A stretch of DNA of 64,000 bases from Bifidobacterium pullorum DSM 20433 (lineage in GTDB: Bacteria; Actinomycetota; Actinomycetes; Actinomycetales; Bifidobacteriaceae): NCBI RefSeq assembly GCF_000771405.1, contig NZ_JDUI01000001.1:248001-312000 (forward strand), given 5' to 3'. Shown one piece after another: positions 35,704 to 45,313 of the stretch. Made by a program: the position numbers and the translations under genes. Positions within the stretch are counted from its first letter, which is position 1, and each line of letters starts with the position of its first letter. The notes under the pieces were generated by a model that saw only the letters and a program-made list of their open reading frames with translations, had not been told where the DNA came from and did no database searches.

Positions 35704-36717
35704 CTACAGATACCGTTCGACCAGCGCGGGAGCGGACGTGCGTTCGACCACGTCGGCAAAACCGTGGGCGCGCATCCAGTCATCGTTGAAGATCTTCGAC
35801 ATGTAGCCACGGCCGGAATCCGGCAGCAGCACCACCATCAGCTGGTTCTCGTCCAGATCATGCTCACGCGCGTACCGGATCGCCGCAGCCACGGCCATGC
35901 CGGACGACCCGCCGACCAGCAGTCCCTCCTCGCGGGCGAGCCGCCGCGTCATCTCGAACGAGTCGGCGTCCGGCACCGGCACGATCCCGTCGATGACGGA
36001 CGGATCGTAGACCTCGGGCACCTCCTCCTTGCCGGCACCCTCCACCAGGAACGGGTGGGTACGCCCCTCCCCGGATGAGAACACCGAACCGTCCGGATCC
36101 GCGCCGATGACGGTGATCGCACCGCCGGAGATCTCCTTGAGATACCGCCCGGCGCCAGTGATGGTGCCGCCGGTACCGATGCCGGCGACAAAATGGGTGA
36201 CCAGTCCATCGGTATCCCGCCAGATCTCCGGGCCGGTGGTCCGGTAGTGGCTGTCCGGACCGTTCGGGTTCGCATATTGGTTCGGCATGTAGCCGCCGGG
36301 AATCGTTGACGCCAACCGTCGCGCAACCGAATAATACGAGCCCGGATCATCCGGTTCCAGACCGCTCGGGGTCACGACGACCTCGGCGCCGTAGGCCCGG
36401 AGCACGTCGCGCTTGTCCTGCGAGACCTTGTCCTGCATGACGGCGATCATCCGGTAGCCGCGCTGCTGGGCGAGCAGGGCCAGACCGACACCGGTGTTGC
36501 CGCTGGTCGGTTCGACGATCACGCCGCCGGGCTTCAACTCGCCGGAGCGTTCCGCCGCGTCGATGATGCGTTCGGCGATGCGGTCCTTGGACGAACCGCC
36601 GGGATTGAGATACTCGACCTTGACCGCGATGGTGGCGCGCACGCCGGTGGCGACACTGTTGAGACGGATGAGCGGGGTGTTGCCGATCAGATCGGTGATA
36701 CGGGTATGGATGGTCAT
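35704..36717 (-). CDS. Cystathionine beta-synthase / cysteine synthase family PLP enzyme
   Basis: Joins homocysteine (or sulfide) with serine or O-acetylserine. 337 residues, fold-type II PLP enzyme: Schiff-base Lys44 in NPGGSSKDRIAER, TSGNTGVGLAL (phosphate/substrate loop), GIGTGGTITGAGRYLK. The wording (EYLNPGGSSKDR, YMSKIFNDDWM) follows actinobacterial cystathionine beta-synthases rather than CysK, but the C-terminal pair of regulatory CBS domains is absent. With luxS nearby, reverse transsulfuration of homocysteine is a sensible role. AAGG 9 nt before the start. Confidence 0.88.
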   Translation of the reverse strand: MTIHTRITDLIGNTPLIRLNSVATGVRATIAVKVEYLNPGGSSKDRIAERIIDAAERSGELKPGGVIVEPTSGNTGVGLALLAQQRGYRMIAVMQDKVSQDKRDVLRAYGAEVVVTPSGLEPDDPGSYYSVARRLASTIPGGYMPNQYANPNGPDSHYRTTGPEIWRDTDGLVTHFVAGIGTGGTITGAGRYLKEISGGAITVIGADPDGSVFSSGEGRTHPFLVEGAGKEEVPEVYDPSVIDGIVPVPDADSFEMTRRLAREEGLLVGGSSGMAVAAAIRYAREHDLDENQLMVVLLPDSGRGYMSKIFNDDWMRAHGFADVVERTSAPALVERYL

Positions 36718-36986
36718 GATGCTGCCTTCTGCGAGTTGTTGACGGTTGCGGAATCGAAGTCGGAGGAACGGACGATGCGACCGCGGGTGCGGCCCGATTC
36801 AGCGACAACAACAGCAGCGAATGATCATGCTGCGAGCATAGCAAGCCGGATATGGAACCGGCACCCCATGTCCACCATGCAGACGCGTCCTACCACAGCA
36901 CCGGCAGCATCTGCAGTCGGGGAATCTCGCGACGCCGGACCAGCAGCGCGCACAGTCCGTCACCGAATCTGTTCGAAAAGCCGGTC
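36718..36986. other. Intergenic region upstream of the CBS-type gene
   Basis: 269 nt between the CBS-type gene and the uvrA-like stop. No hairpin family, riboswitch or convincing leader peptide was recognised. Confidence 0.4.
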
Positions 36987-39797
36987 CTACAACACGGACT
37001 TGAGGTACCGCCCGGTGACTGAGTCGGGGTTCGCGGCGATATCCTCGGGCGTGCCGACCGCCACGATGCGGCCGCCATCCTCGCCGCCGCCGGGGCCCAT
37101 GTCGATGACGAAGTCGGCGTTGGCGATCATGTCCAGATCGTGTTCGATCACGACGATCGTGGCACCACCGTCGAGCAGGCGCTGCAATACGGCGATCAGC
37201 GTGCGCACGTCCAGCGGGTGCAGGCCGGTGGTCGGCTCGTCGAGCACGAACATCGACGTGTGCTGCTTCTTGCCCAGCTCATTCGACAGCTTCAGCCGTT
37301 GCGCCTCGCCGCCGGACAGCGACGGCGTGTCCTCGCCGAGCGTCAGATACCCCAATCCCAACGACGACAGCGTCTCCAACGCCGTATGGATGCGCCGGCA
37401 CAGCGTCGGGGCAATACGGTCACCCGCACCGACCTGCGAGGCATCGCCGGCCCGCACGGCGTCGGCGGCCCGCACGGCGTTGTCGCCCCCGGCAACCGAC
37501 CCGTTCGACGCAGCCGGTCCGGCATCGCGCGCCTCGCATTTCACCGCCCTCTTCGGGTCGAACACCGACAAGGCCTCATCCACGCTCAGCGCCAGCACCT
37601 CCGGCATCGTCAGTCCTTGCGGGCGGGTCGGCGTCGCCAGACGCACCGTATCAGCCTCGGCGCGGAACCGTCGGCCTTCGCAGCTCGGGCAGGGAATCGT
37701 CACGTCAGGCAGGAACTGGATGTCCAGGTCCACCCGCCCGGTGCCGTCGCACTGCGGGCAACGCAGCGAACCGGTGTTGTAGGAGAAATCGGCGACCTTG
37801 TAGCCCTTCCCCCTGGCCGCGTCCGTGCCGGCGAAGGCGCGCCGCAGCATGTCCATCACGCCCGAATAGGTGGCGAGCGTGGAGCGCACGTTGATGCCGA
37901 TCGGCGTCGAGTCGACGATGCGGACACGGTCGATGCCCGCCGGATCGATCGACGTAACGTGCGCCGGCAGCAGACGGTCCTCCGCACACGCTTCGATTGC
38001 CGGCACCAGCGATTCCAGAATCATCGTGGTCTTGCCGGAACCGGAAACGCCGGTGACCGCGGTGAGCCGCCCGCGCGGGATTGCGACATCCAAAGCGCGC
38101 ACGGTGTGGACCGGCGCGGTGGCCATGCGCAGCCATCTGCGGTTAGTTGCGGATTCGCAACTAACCGCAGACTGCTCCGCATCCACGTCAGACTCCGCCA
38201 CCGCCACGTCTTCCTCCTCGATATCCCGGAACGACGCAACTCCCGCCGCGGACGCGCCGGAGATAGCGGGCGACTGCCCTGCCCAATCAGTCGGCAACGG
38301 GCCCGTCCAATCCGCCGGCAACGACGGAATTGCCGCTCGCTCACGAATGACCGACGGCTCCCGGCCGGTCAGGAATCCGGCGATGCGGGATTCGGGGTTC
38401 ACGGCAATCTGTTCAGGCGTGCCCTGCGCGAGAATCCGCCCGCCTTCCCGTCCGGCGCCGGGCCCCATCTCGATGAAATGGTCGGCGGCGCGCAGCACAC
38501 GCACGTCATGGTCGACGAACACCACCGAATTGCCGGCGTCGAGCAGGTCATGCATCACGCCGATCAACCCCTCGATGTTCGCCGGATGCAGGCCTGTGCT
38601 CGGCTCATCCAGCACGTACAGTACGCCCGTGGTCTCGTTGCGCACCGCGCGCGACAGTTGCGCACGCTGGCGTTCGCCGGTCGACAGCGACGCCGACGAA
38701 CGGTCCAGCGTCAGGTACCCCAAGCCCAACTGCATCAGACGGCCGCCCATCTCCCGCAGCGTGGCGACCAGCGTTGCCGCCATGTCCCGCATCTCGGCGG
38801 GCAGTCCATCCGGCACGCCCTTCGCCCATGCCAGCACGTCACGCAGCGGCATCGCCGTCACCTCGGCCAATCCGTATCCGCCGATTCGCGGGGCGCGCGC
38901 CGCCTCACTCAGACGCGTGCCGCCGCAATCCGGGCAGGTGCGTTCCACCAGGAACTTGGCCACCTTGGCGAACCGCTTCTCATCGGTGGCGCGTTCCAGC
39001 TCCTTCAGCACGGTCAGTCGCGCGTTGCGGAAGGTGAAGTCCAGATCATGTACGCCCTTCATCGACGTGACGACGATATGCTTCTTCTCCTCGGGACCGT
39101 TGAACACGATCTCGCGCTCGGCGTCGGTCAGACTGCGGAACGGCACGTTCGTGCGCACGCCGAATTCACGGACGATATCCGGTTGCACGTTGAACCCGAA
39201 CGTGCGCCAAGGCACCACCGCCCCCTCGTCGATCGTCAGCGACTCGTCGGGAACCAGCGTGGCGTCGTCCACCTCGCGCACGATGCCGGTGCCTTGGCAA
39301 CGCAGGCAGGCGCCGGTCGAATTGAACGCCAGGTCCTCGGCGCCCGGCCCCATGAAGGACACGCCGCACTCGGGGCATACGGTGTCGGCCCCGGTGGCCA
39401 CGTCCAGCGAAGGCGGCGCGTAATGCCCGTTCGGGCAACGGTGGCTGGCCAGACGGGAGAACATGAGCCGCAGGACGTTGAGCAGTTCGGTCATCGTGCC
39501 GAAGGTCGAGCGCATGCCGCCCGCACCCGGACGCTGCCGCAGGGCCAGCGCCGGCGGCAGATAGCTTATCTCGTCGACCTGCGGACGCCGGGCCTGGGTC
39601 ATGCGCCGGCGCGTGTAGGTGGACAGCGCATCCAGATACCGGCGCGAGCCCTCGGCGTACAGCACGTCGAGCGCCAGCGACGACTTGCCCGAACCGGAGA
39701 CGCCGGCGATGCCCACCAACGCATCCAGGGGGATGCTCACGTCGATGTTCCTGAGGTTGTTGACCCGGACCCCCGTAACCTTGATCGCCTTCGGCAT
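36987..39797 (-). CDS. UvrA-like ABC ATPase (UvrA2-type excinuclease paralogue)
   Basis: 936 residues with two ABC cassettes: Walker [10 protein letters not shown] (near 32) and GVSGSGKTT, signature [11 protein letters not shown] in the first half and [11 protein letters not shown] in the second, Walker [12 protein letters not shown] and [11 protein letters not shown]. Zinc cysteine pairs [16 protein letters not shown] and CPQCDGTG...CPSCEGRR are visible. Compared with UvrA the UvrB-binding region looks reduced, as in UvrA2 paralogues tied to DNA damage or drug tolerance. The linker between halves (about 490-560) is long and contains a DNA palindrome. ATG 39797 with AAAGGAG 6 nt upstream (a GTG one codon earlier exists). 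Confidence 0.85.
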   Translation of the reverse strand: MPKAIKVTGVRVNNLRNIDVSIPLDALVGIAGVSGSGKSSLALDVLYAEGSRRYLDALSTYTRRRMTQARRPQVDEISYLPPALALRQRPGAGGMRSTFGTMTELLNVLRLMFSRLASHRCPNGHYAPPSLDVATGADTVCPECGVSFMGPGAEDLAFNSTGACLRCQGTGIVREVDDATLVPDESLTIDEGAVVPWRTFGFNVQPDIVREFGVRTNVPFRSLTDAEREIVFNGPEEKKHIVVTSMKGVHDLDFTFRNARLTVLKELERATDEKRFAKVAKFLVERTCPDCGGTRLSEAARAPRIGGYGLAEVTAMPLRDVLAWAKGVPDGLPAEMRDMAATLVATLREMGGRLMQLGLGYLTLDRSSASLSTGERQRAQLSRAVRNETTGVLYVLDEPSTGLHPANIEGLIGVMHDLLDAGNSVVFVDHDVRVLRAADHFIEMGPGAGREGGRILAQGTPEQIAVNPESRIAGFLTGREPSVIRERAAIPSLPADWTGPLPTDWAGQSPAISGASAAGVASFRDIEEEDVAVAESDVDAEQSAVSCESATNRRWLRMATAPVHTVRALDVAIPRGRLTAVTGVSGSGKTTMILESLVPAIEACAEDRLLPAHVTSIDPAGIDRVRIVDSTPIGINVRSTLATYSGVMDMLRRAFAGTDAARGKGYKVADFSYNTGSLRCPQCDGTGRVDLDIQFLPDVTIPCPSCEGRRFRAEADTVRLATPTRPQGLTMPEVLALSVDEALSVFDPKRAVKCEARDAGPAASNGSVAGGDNAVRAADAVRAGDASQVGAGDRIAPTLCRRIHTALETLSSLGLGYLTLGEDTPSLSGGEAQRLKLSNELGKKQHTSMFVLDEPTTGLHPLDVRTLIAVLQRLLDGGATIVVIEHDLDMIANADFVIDMGPGGGEDGGRIVAVGTPEDIAANPDSVTGRYLKSVL
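38136..38171. repeat. Perfect 16-bp palindrome inside the uvrA-like coding sequence
   Basis: Arms 38136-38151 and 38156-38171 (core GCGGTTAGTTGCG) with a 4-nt loop, in the inter-domain linker of the uvrA-like gene, where it encodes part of [11 protein letters not shown]. It looks like an intergenic-type hairpin that inserted in frame. Confidence 0.8.
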
Positions 39798-39836
39798 CAC
39801 GCGCTCCTTTCGCCTTCCCTCTCATCGTAGCCGCGG

Positions 39837-39949
39837 GGCGACACGCGGAAGTGGTGGCAAACCTACCCCGGAAGTTTGCCGGGATTGTTGGTTTTCCGCG
39901 AAAGTCGGCAAACTTCAGGGGTAGGTTTGCCACGCATCGGCGTGTCGCC
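39837..39949. repeat. Nested palindrome between divergent uvrA-like and CmpB genes
   Basis: Outer GGCGACACG (39837-39845) with CGTGTCGCC (39941-39949); inner arms of 27 nt with one mismatch (39854-39880 with 39907-39933, core GTGGCAAACCTACCCC). It lies between two divergent starts, so it cannot be a simple terminator for either gene. Confidence 0.85.
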
Positions 39950-40044
39950 CACCCCCGTAGAGGGGGCGGCCCGCAGCCGCCACGGCTACGATGGAAATGT
40001 CACGCCCAGCGCCGTGTCGCGTGTCTGATTATGAAGGAGTTCCC

Positions 40045-41310
40045 ATGTCGGCTGCCGCATCCATACCTTCCGCCACACCATCCGCCCCGGCGTCCGCGGA
40101 GCCGTCCGCCCGGGCGAACAGCAAGATTCCGCTGCTGATGAAGATCTACGGCGTCATCTCGCTGGTCAGCGGCGCGACCGTGCTGGTGGGCGGTGCGCTG
40201 ATCATCTGGTCGCTGGCCAACGGCGGCGCCGATGCCGTCGGGCACTCATACCACGTCACGCTGACGGTGACGTTGACCGTCATCCAACTCGTGCTGGTGT
40301 TCGTCCACTGCATCTCCGCCATAGCGTTCGGCATCTCGCTGCTGCGCAACCGGCGCCGGCATGCGGCGCTCTACGCCTATCTGCTGGTGCTGCTGAACAT
40401 CGTGATCGGTCTCATCACCATCATGTTGTTGGGCTTCAAAGGCCATGTGGCCGATCCGCTGATCCGCATCGCGATCCTTCTGGTCATCGCCGCCACCGTG
40501 GATCCGTCGCTCAACCGCGAGCGCGAGCTGGCACGCCAACGGCGCGACAAGGAGCTCGCGCAGGAGGCCGCCGCCGGCACGCTCGGGCGCGCCAAGGACG
40601 GCCGCGGGTTCATCGAGTTGAACTTCTTCAACCTGTTCTGGGTGTTCACGGTCTGTTGCGTGATCGGCCTGATCATCGAGACGATCTACCACATGGTGAT
40701 CGTCGATCCCGGCCACTATCAGGACCGCGCGGGCATGCTGTTCGGCCCGTTCTCGCCGATCTACGGATTTGGCGCCACGTTGATGACCATCGCACTCAAC
40801 CGGTTCTACAAAGCCAATCCGCTCATCATCTTCCTGGTGTCGGCCGTGATCGGCGGCGCGTTCGAGGCGGCGACCAGCTGGTTCATGGAGGTGTCGTTCG
40901 GCGCGGTGGCTTGGGATTATTCCGGGTTCACGATCTTCGGCCTGTTCCCCGACCCGATCGCCGAGCTGACCGGCGGACGCACCAGCACGCTGTTCATGTG
41001 CATGTGGGGCGCGCTCGGGTTCGTGTGGATCAAATTCTGCCTGCCATGGTTGCTGCGGCTGATCAACCGCATCCCCTGGCAATGGCGGTACGCGGTCACC
41101 ACGGTGTGCGCGCTGCTCATGCTGGTCAACGGCGTGATGACCCTGCAGTCGCTGGAGTGCTGGTATGACCGCGAGTCCGGACTGCAGCCGAACTCGCCGG
41201 TCGAGGTGTTCTACGCCAAGCATTTCGACAACGCATACATGCAGCACCGCTTCCAAAGCATGACGATCACACCGGAGAAGACGGCCCGCGTGCCCGGGGC
41301 CGCGAACTGA
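40045..41310 (+). CDS. Putative ABC-transporter-type membrane protein (CmpB family)
   Basis: 421 residues. Ser/Ala/Pro-rich cytoplasmic N-terminus (about 30), then about eight membrane segments. The region LFWVFTVCCVIGLIIETIYH to the end carries the conserved ABC_trans_CmpB features (GPFSPIYGFGA, ALGFVWIKF). The family is annotated as putative permease but no function is established, and no ATPase is adjacent. Start 40045 because AAGGAG lies 5 nt before; the frame runs to 39991. A two-armed palindrome follows the stop directly. Confidence 0.75.
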   Translation: MSAAASIPSATPSAPASAEPSARANSKIPLLMKIYGVISLVSGATVLVGGALIIWSLANGGADAVGHSYHVTLTVTLTVIQLVLVFVHCISAIAFGISLLRNRRRHAALYAYLLVLLNIVIGLITIMLLGFKGHVADPLIRIAILLVIAATVDPSLNRERELARQRRDKELAQEAAAGTLGRAKDGRGFIELNFFNLFWVFTVCCVIGLIIETIYHMVIVDPGHYQDRAGMLFGPFSPIYGFGATLMTIALNRFYKANPLIIFLVSAVIGGAFEAATSWFMEVSFGAVAWDYSGFTIFGLFPDPIAELTGGRTSTLFMCMWGALGFVWIKFCLPWLLRLINRIPWQWRYAVTTVCALLMLVNGVMTLQSLECWYDRESGLQPNSPVEVFYAKHFDNAYMQHRFQSMTITPEKTARVPGAAN

Positions 41311-41392
41311 GGTTCGCACTACTTCGGGTTTTCCCATCCGGACCGGCGGAAAATGGCGAGTCCGGATGGGAAACCTTGAAGTAGTGCGAACC
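41311..41392. terminator. Bidirectional terminator-like palindrome (repeat family 3, copy A)
   Basis: Starts one base after the CmpB gene and ends 6 bases before the GH120 stop. Outer arms GGTTCGCACTACTTC (41311-41325) with GAAGTAGTGCGAACC (41378-41392), inner arms TTTCCCATCCGGA (41329-41341) with TCCGGATGGGAAA (41361-41373). The outer arms recur at 46973-47056 around a different inner palindrome. Confidence 0.85.
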
Positions 41393-41398
41393 CCGTGT

Positions 41399-43387
41399 TC
41401 ACCACAACGGCTGCTCGGCCCCGTCGGACTGCGCCAGCGGCCCCGGCACCACGGCCACACCGCGGTGGCCGCCGAAATAGTCGCGGTCGAAGACGATGGC
41501 CGTGCCATCCGGATTCTCGAAGCGCTGCTCCGGTTCGAATGCGCACCCCAGCACGTCGCTGTCGACCATGCCGGCGCGGAACTCGCCCAGCACGTCATAC
41601 AGGTTGGTCCTCAGGCGCGGTCGACCGTCCTCGCCGACCACCACATCCACGCTCACCGGATGCTCGGCGTCGACCAGACAGTCGGTCTCATGCTTCCACG
41701 CCTTCGCGCCGTTCAGGTACGCATTGCCGCGGCACCAGACCGGCAGGCTGTGGAAATGTCCGGGCTCGAGCTTGCCCATGTCGGGGGTGTCGGTGTCCAT
41801 GTCGAACATCGCGATCCACTCGTCGTAGGTCGGATACTCGTCCATCACATGCGTGCCGACCTCGCGGTTCTCCTCGTCGAAACCGTCATCATTGTCATGC
41901 AGGGTGACGAACGGCTCGGCCGGCCACTTCTGTACGAAGATGTTGTTGTAGAACCGGTCATCGCCATGCAGGATCGTCATGAAGCCCATGACCTCGGTGC
42001 GGTGCGGCATATGGTACGGAGTGTAGCGCCAGGTCGTGCCGCCGCCCACACAGGTCAGCGCACCGCAGATGAGGTTGTGGACCATGGCCACGCCTTGGGT
42101 GGCGAATCGCAGTGCGGCATCGGACAGCAGGATGTTGTTGTCGATGAGCGTGGGGCCGTGACTGACCTCCACGAACAGGTCCTGGCTGCACATGCCGCCC
42201 TTGAGCTGCTTGGCGAACGCCGGACGCTGGTTGTCGTGCAGCAGGTTCTGGCTGATGCGCGTGCCTTGCGCCTCCCAGTCGCACCAGATGCCCATCGTGC
42301 AGTGGTGGATCCAGTTGCGGCGCATCGTCACGTCGATGGCCGCGTGCATCTTGATGCCGGCGATTTCGGCGCCGCCCAGCTCCATCATGTTGTTGATGTG
42401 ATGGATGTGGTTGTCCTCGATCAGCGAGAACACGCCGCCCATGCGTCCGATGATGCCGCCCTGCTGGCAGTCGTGGATGTTGCAGCGGCGGATGATATGG
42501 CCGCCGACCTTCTCCTTGAGCCAGCCGTGGTATTGGCCGCGGCAGACGGCGTCACGCTCCATCTGGGTCGGGCTCTTGACGTGCCGGGTGGTGAAGTAGT
42601 GATCGTTGTCCGGATCGTAGTACTTGCCCAGCGAGATGCCGGCGCACTTGCTGTTGCTGATCTCGCAGTCCTCGATGATCCATCCCTTGGACCAGTGCGG
42701 GCCGATCATGCCGTCCTGGTAGGCGGCCGGTGGCGCCCAGGTGGTCGCGGCCTTGGTGACGACGAATCCGCTGACCGTGATGTAGCCGACGCCGGTTTCC
42801 GACGGCATGAAGCATTCGCGGCGCACGTTGATCTCGACGTTCTCCTCGTTGGGGTTGCGCCCCTGGAAGTTCGCGTAGATCACGGTCCGGTCGCCGTCCT
42901 GCTCCGCGTACCACTGGTAAACGGAGGCCTCCGGCTCCCATGAGGTTTCGGAGGGTTCGGCCTTGAGGCAATCCTCCACGCTCGCGGCCTCGTACATCAT
43001 CTTGTCGTTGAGGTAGACCGCGCCCGTGTGCTTGCTGCGTCCGGCGAAGTACCAGTCGCCGTACACGTAGGTGGTGTACGGGTTGTAGGTGCCGAACACC
43101 GTGTTGTCAATGCGGGCGACCCACACGTCACCCTGATACGGTTCCCAGTCGCGCACCTGTTCAGCACCGGTGATCACCGCGCCCAGCGGTTCGACGCTGC
43201 GGTAGGTGATGCGCGCGTCCTCGGTGCCCGCGTGGCGGGGGTTCACGTATTCGCGGTAGATGCCGGGGGCGACGAGCACCTCGTCGCCGGGCATGGCGAC
43301 GCGAGCCGCGTCGTCGATGTGCCGGAACGGACGCGATTCGCTGCCGTCGCCGTCGCGTTCCGCATTGATGTCCACGTAGATTCGCAT
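41399..43387 (-). CDS. Beta-xylosidase, GH120 family (right-handed beta-helix)
   Basis: Releases xylose from the non-reducing end of xylo-oligosaccharides. 662 residues, parallel beta-helix. Closely matches what I recall of Thermoanaerobacterium XylC and the bifidobacterial GH120 enzyme: YANFQGRNPNEENVEINVRR (171-190), TWAPPAAYQDGMIGP, HWSKGWIIEDC, and the catalytic pair Asp370 (WCDWEAQGT, nucleophile) and Glu407 (FVEVSHGP, acid/base). About 14 extra residues (about 388-401, rich in Lys/Gly/Gln) sit between the two catalytic residues. No signal peptide, so intracellular. Start 43387 has GGGGAAA upstream. Divergent from the ECF operon. Confidence 0.88.
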   Translation of the reverse strand: MRIYVDINAERDGDGSESRPFRHIDDAARVAMPGDEVLVAPGIYREYVNPRHAGTEDARITYRSVEPLGAVITGAEQVRDWEPYQGDVWVARIDNTVFGTYNPYTTYVYGDWYFAGRSKHTGAVYLNDKMMYEAASVEDCLKAEPSETSWEPEASVYQWYAEQDGDRTVIYANFQGRNPNEENVEINVRRECFMPSETGVGYITVSGFVVTKAATTWAPPAAYQDGMIGPHWSKGWIIEDCEISNSKCAGISLGKYYDPDNDHYFTTRHVKSPTQMERDAVCRGQYHGWLKEKVGGHIIRRCNIHDCQQGGIIGRMGGVFSLIEDNHIHHINNMMELGGAEIAGIKMHAAIDVTMRRNWIHHCTMGIWCDWEAQGTRISQNLLHDNQRPAFAKQLKGGMCSQDLFVEVSHGPTLIDNNILLSDAALRFATQGVAMVHNLICGALTCVGGGTTWRYTPYHMPHRTEVMGFMTILHGDDRFYNNIFVQKWPAEPFVTLHDNDDGFDEENREVGTHVMDEYPTYDEWIAMFDMDTDTPDMGKLEPGHFHSLPVWCRGNAYLNGAKAWKHETDCLVDAEHPVSVDVVVGEDGRPRLRTNLYDVLGEFRAGMVDSDVLGCAFEPEQRFENPDGTAIVFDRDYFGGHRGVAVVPGPLAQSDGAEQPLW

Positions 43388-43679
43388 GGCTGGTTTCCCC
43401 ATTCGCTTCATTGCCGGTACGGAGCAGGCAGCGACGCCTCCTCCGCTTTAGTTTTGTCATCTTACATAATAGGAGCTCTTTGGTACAACGTCTACCTCAA
43501 CGCCCGTCAAATCCCATATGGCGACTGCGCGCAAAGCAGGCGCGGCATTATCCCACATTCGCACGCAAAAGAAAAGTCTTGTTTTCCGCCATTTCGCCCG
43601 ATAGGTTGAAACCAGCATCGCCACCCGGCATCCACCGCGGCATCCAAGCCGCAGCCCGGCACAACACAAAGGACGCACC

Positions 43680-44438
43680 ATGACCGAGCACGCAACGCCC
43701 GAATCCCCCATCGACGCCGCACCATTCACCTCCACGTCCGGCATCACGACACCCGACGCCGCTGCCGGCACCGCCGAGTTCGCCACAGCGCACCATGGCA
43801 CCGCCCCCGTCGCAACGCCCGACGCCGCCCGGACGCTCCCCCGCGGATTCAAGGCGCTCAGCGTCCCCGACCTGGTCACCATCGGCGTGTTCACCGCCAT
43901 CTACTTCGTGCTTGTGGCCGTCTGCACGTTCGCCTCGGCCATCGTCTTCGCCGGATTCGGCTCCATCCTGCTGCCGGCCCTGTGCGCGCTGGCTGCCGGC
44001 TGCGTGTACATGCTGCTGGTCGCCCGATTGGGCAGATTCGGCGGCATCACCGTCATGGGACTGGTGATGGGGCTGTTCTTCCTGGTCTCCGGGCATTTCA
44101 TCCTGGCGTTCCTGGCGAACATCGTGTGCGCGCTGGCCGCCGACCTCATCGCCGCCGCGGGCAAATACCGCAGCAAAGCCGGCATTCTGGCCAGCTACGT
44201 GGTGTTCTCCTACGGCCTGACGGGCCCGATCCTGCCGTTGTGGTTCATGAAGGACGCCTATGTGGCGGCGTTGGAAGCCAAAGGCAAGGACGCCTCCTAT
44301 ATCGACGGCGTATTCGCGCAGGTGAACGCCGGATCGTTCTGGCTGGCCATGGCGGCCATCCTCGTGTGCGCGCTGATCGGCGGCTGGTTCGGTCAGCGGA
44401 TGTGCGCCAAGCATTTCGCCAAGGCGGGCATCATTTGA
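43680..44438 (+). CDS. ECF transporter S component, MptD/Trep_Strep family
   Basis: Substrate-capture membrane subunit of an energy-coupling-factor importer; the substrate is unknown. 252 residues: a disordered Thr/Ala/Pro-rich N-terminus (about 55) and about five to six membrane helices with the family-typical GRFGGITVMGLVMGLFF and GHFILAF. The T gene starts by overlapping its stop codon and the fused ATPase gene follows, a complete S-T-A operon. AAAGGA upstream of the ATG. Confidence 0.8.
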   Translation: MTEHATPESPIDAAPFTSTSGITTPDAAAGTAEFATAHHGTAPVATPDAARTLPRGFKALSVPDLVTIGVFTAIYFVLVAVCTFASAIVFAGFGSILLPALCALAAGCVYMLLVARLGRFGGITVMGLVMGLFFLVSGHFILAFLANIVCALAADLIAAAGKYRSKAGILASYVVFSYGLTGPILPLWFMKDAYVAALEAKGKDASYIDGVFAQVNAGSFWLAMAAILVCALIGGWFGQRMCAKHFAKAGII

Positions 44439-45313
44439 CCGGCACGATAGAGACGGCACCGCACGCAGGAGCCGCCGTGACCGGCATCATCACCACACGA
44501 GGCACCGCCGGCACGCCCGCAACCACCGCAACCGGCGGCGCCGCATCCTCCGGAGGCGTCGCAGCCGTCGGAACCATCGAGACCGCCACAACCGCAGGAA
44601 CGGCGGGTGCACGCGCACGCCGGCTCCGGCTGGACCCGCGCACCAAACTGTTCCTGCTGCTGGAAGCGAATCTGCTGCTGTTCTGCCATGTGGACACGCG
44701 GACCGAGGCGCTGCTGACCGGGTTCTTCCTACTGTTGCTGTTCCTGTCCGGCAGAATCCGCGCGGGTGTGCGGTTCGCACTGATCTACGCCGTGCTGCTG
44801 GCGCTGAGCCTCATCGAACCGCCGACGCACGGCACCGGCGCATGGCTGGCCATCTTCCCGATGCTGGCCGTCGGCATCCGCATGCTGCTGCCCTGCCTGA
44901 TCACCGGCGCATTCGCGTTCACCACCACCACTCCCGGTGAGTTCACCGCCGCACTCCGGCGCATGCGCATCCCCGAAGCGGTGATCATCCCCTGCATTGT
45001 GGTCATCCGCTTCTTCCCCACGCTGCGCGAGGACTACCGGCATATCCGCAATGCCATGGCCCTGCGCGGCATCCCCTCCGGCGGCAGGTCACTGCTGCGC
45101 CATCCGGCGCAATCCTTGGAGTACATCATCGTGCCGTTGCTGATGAACGCCACCACCGTGGCGCAGGATCTGTCCGTGGCGGCGCTGACCAAGGGGCTGG
45201 GCAATCCGGGCCGCCATACCAGCATGACCGATATCCGCATCGGTTTGCTCGACTGGGCCGTCATGGCGCTGTGCGCGCTGCCGCTGATCCTTTTCCTGGC
45301 GGGGTCGCTATGA
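44435..45313 (+). CDS. ECF transporter T component (EcfT)
   Basis: Membrane scaffold linking the S component and ATPases. 292 residues. After a Thr/Ala/Gly-rich extension (about 55, with many TTA/GTA-like repeats) comes LDPRTKLFLLL, the usual EcfT N-terminus, then helices, and the coupling motif AMALRGIP in the C-terminal part. Start is a TTG at 44435 overlapping the S stop (ATTTGA); a GTG at 44476 is an alternative. Overlaps the ATPase start by ATGA. Confidence 0.82.
   Translation: MTGTIETAPHAGAAVTGIITTRGTAGTPATTATGGAASSGGVAAVGTIETATTAGTAGARARRLRLDPRTKLFLLLEANLLLFCHVDTRTEALLTGFFLLLLFLSGRIRAGVRFALIYAVLLALSLIEPPTHGTGAWLAIFPMLAVGIRMLLPCLITGAFAFTTTTPGEFTAALRRMRIPEAVIIPCIVVIRFFPTLREDYRHIRNAMALRGIPSGGRSLLRHPAQSLEYIIVPLLMNATTVAQDLSVAALTKGLGNPGRHTSMTDIRIGLLDWAVMALCALPLILFLAGSL

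Noticed and set aside
36347..36844. Possible leader peptide upstream of the CBS-type gene (MLCSQHDHSLLLLSL...)
   Set aside because: The frame starts with TTG, has no stop before the gene, and runs deep into its coding region. A real attenuation leader would end before the start codon.
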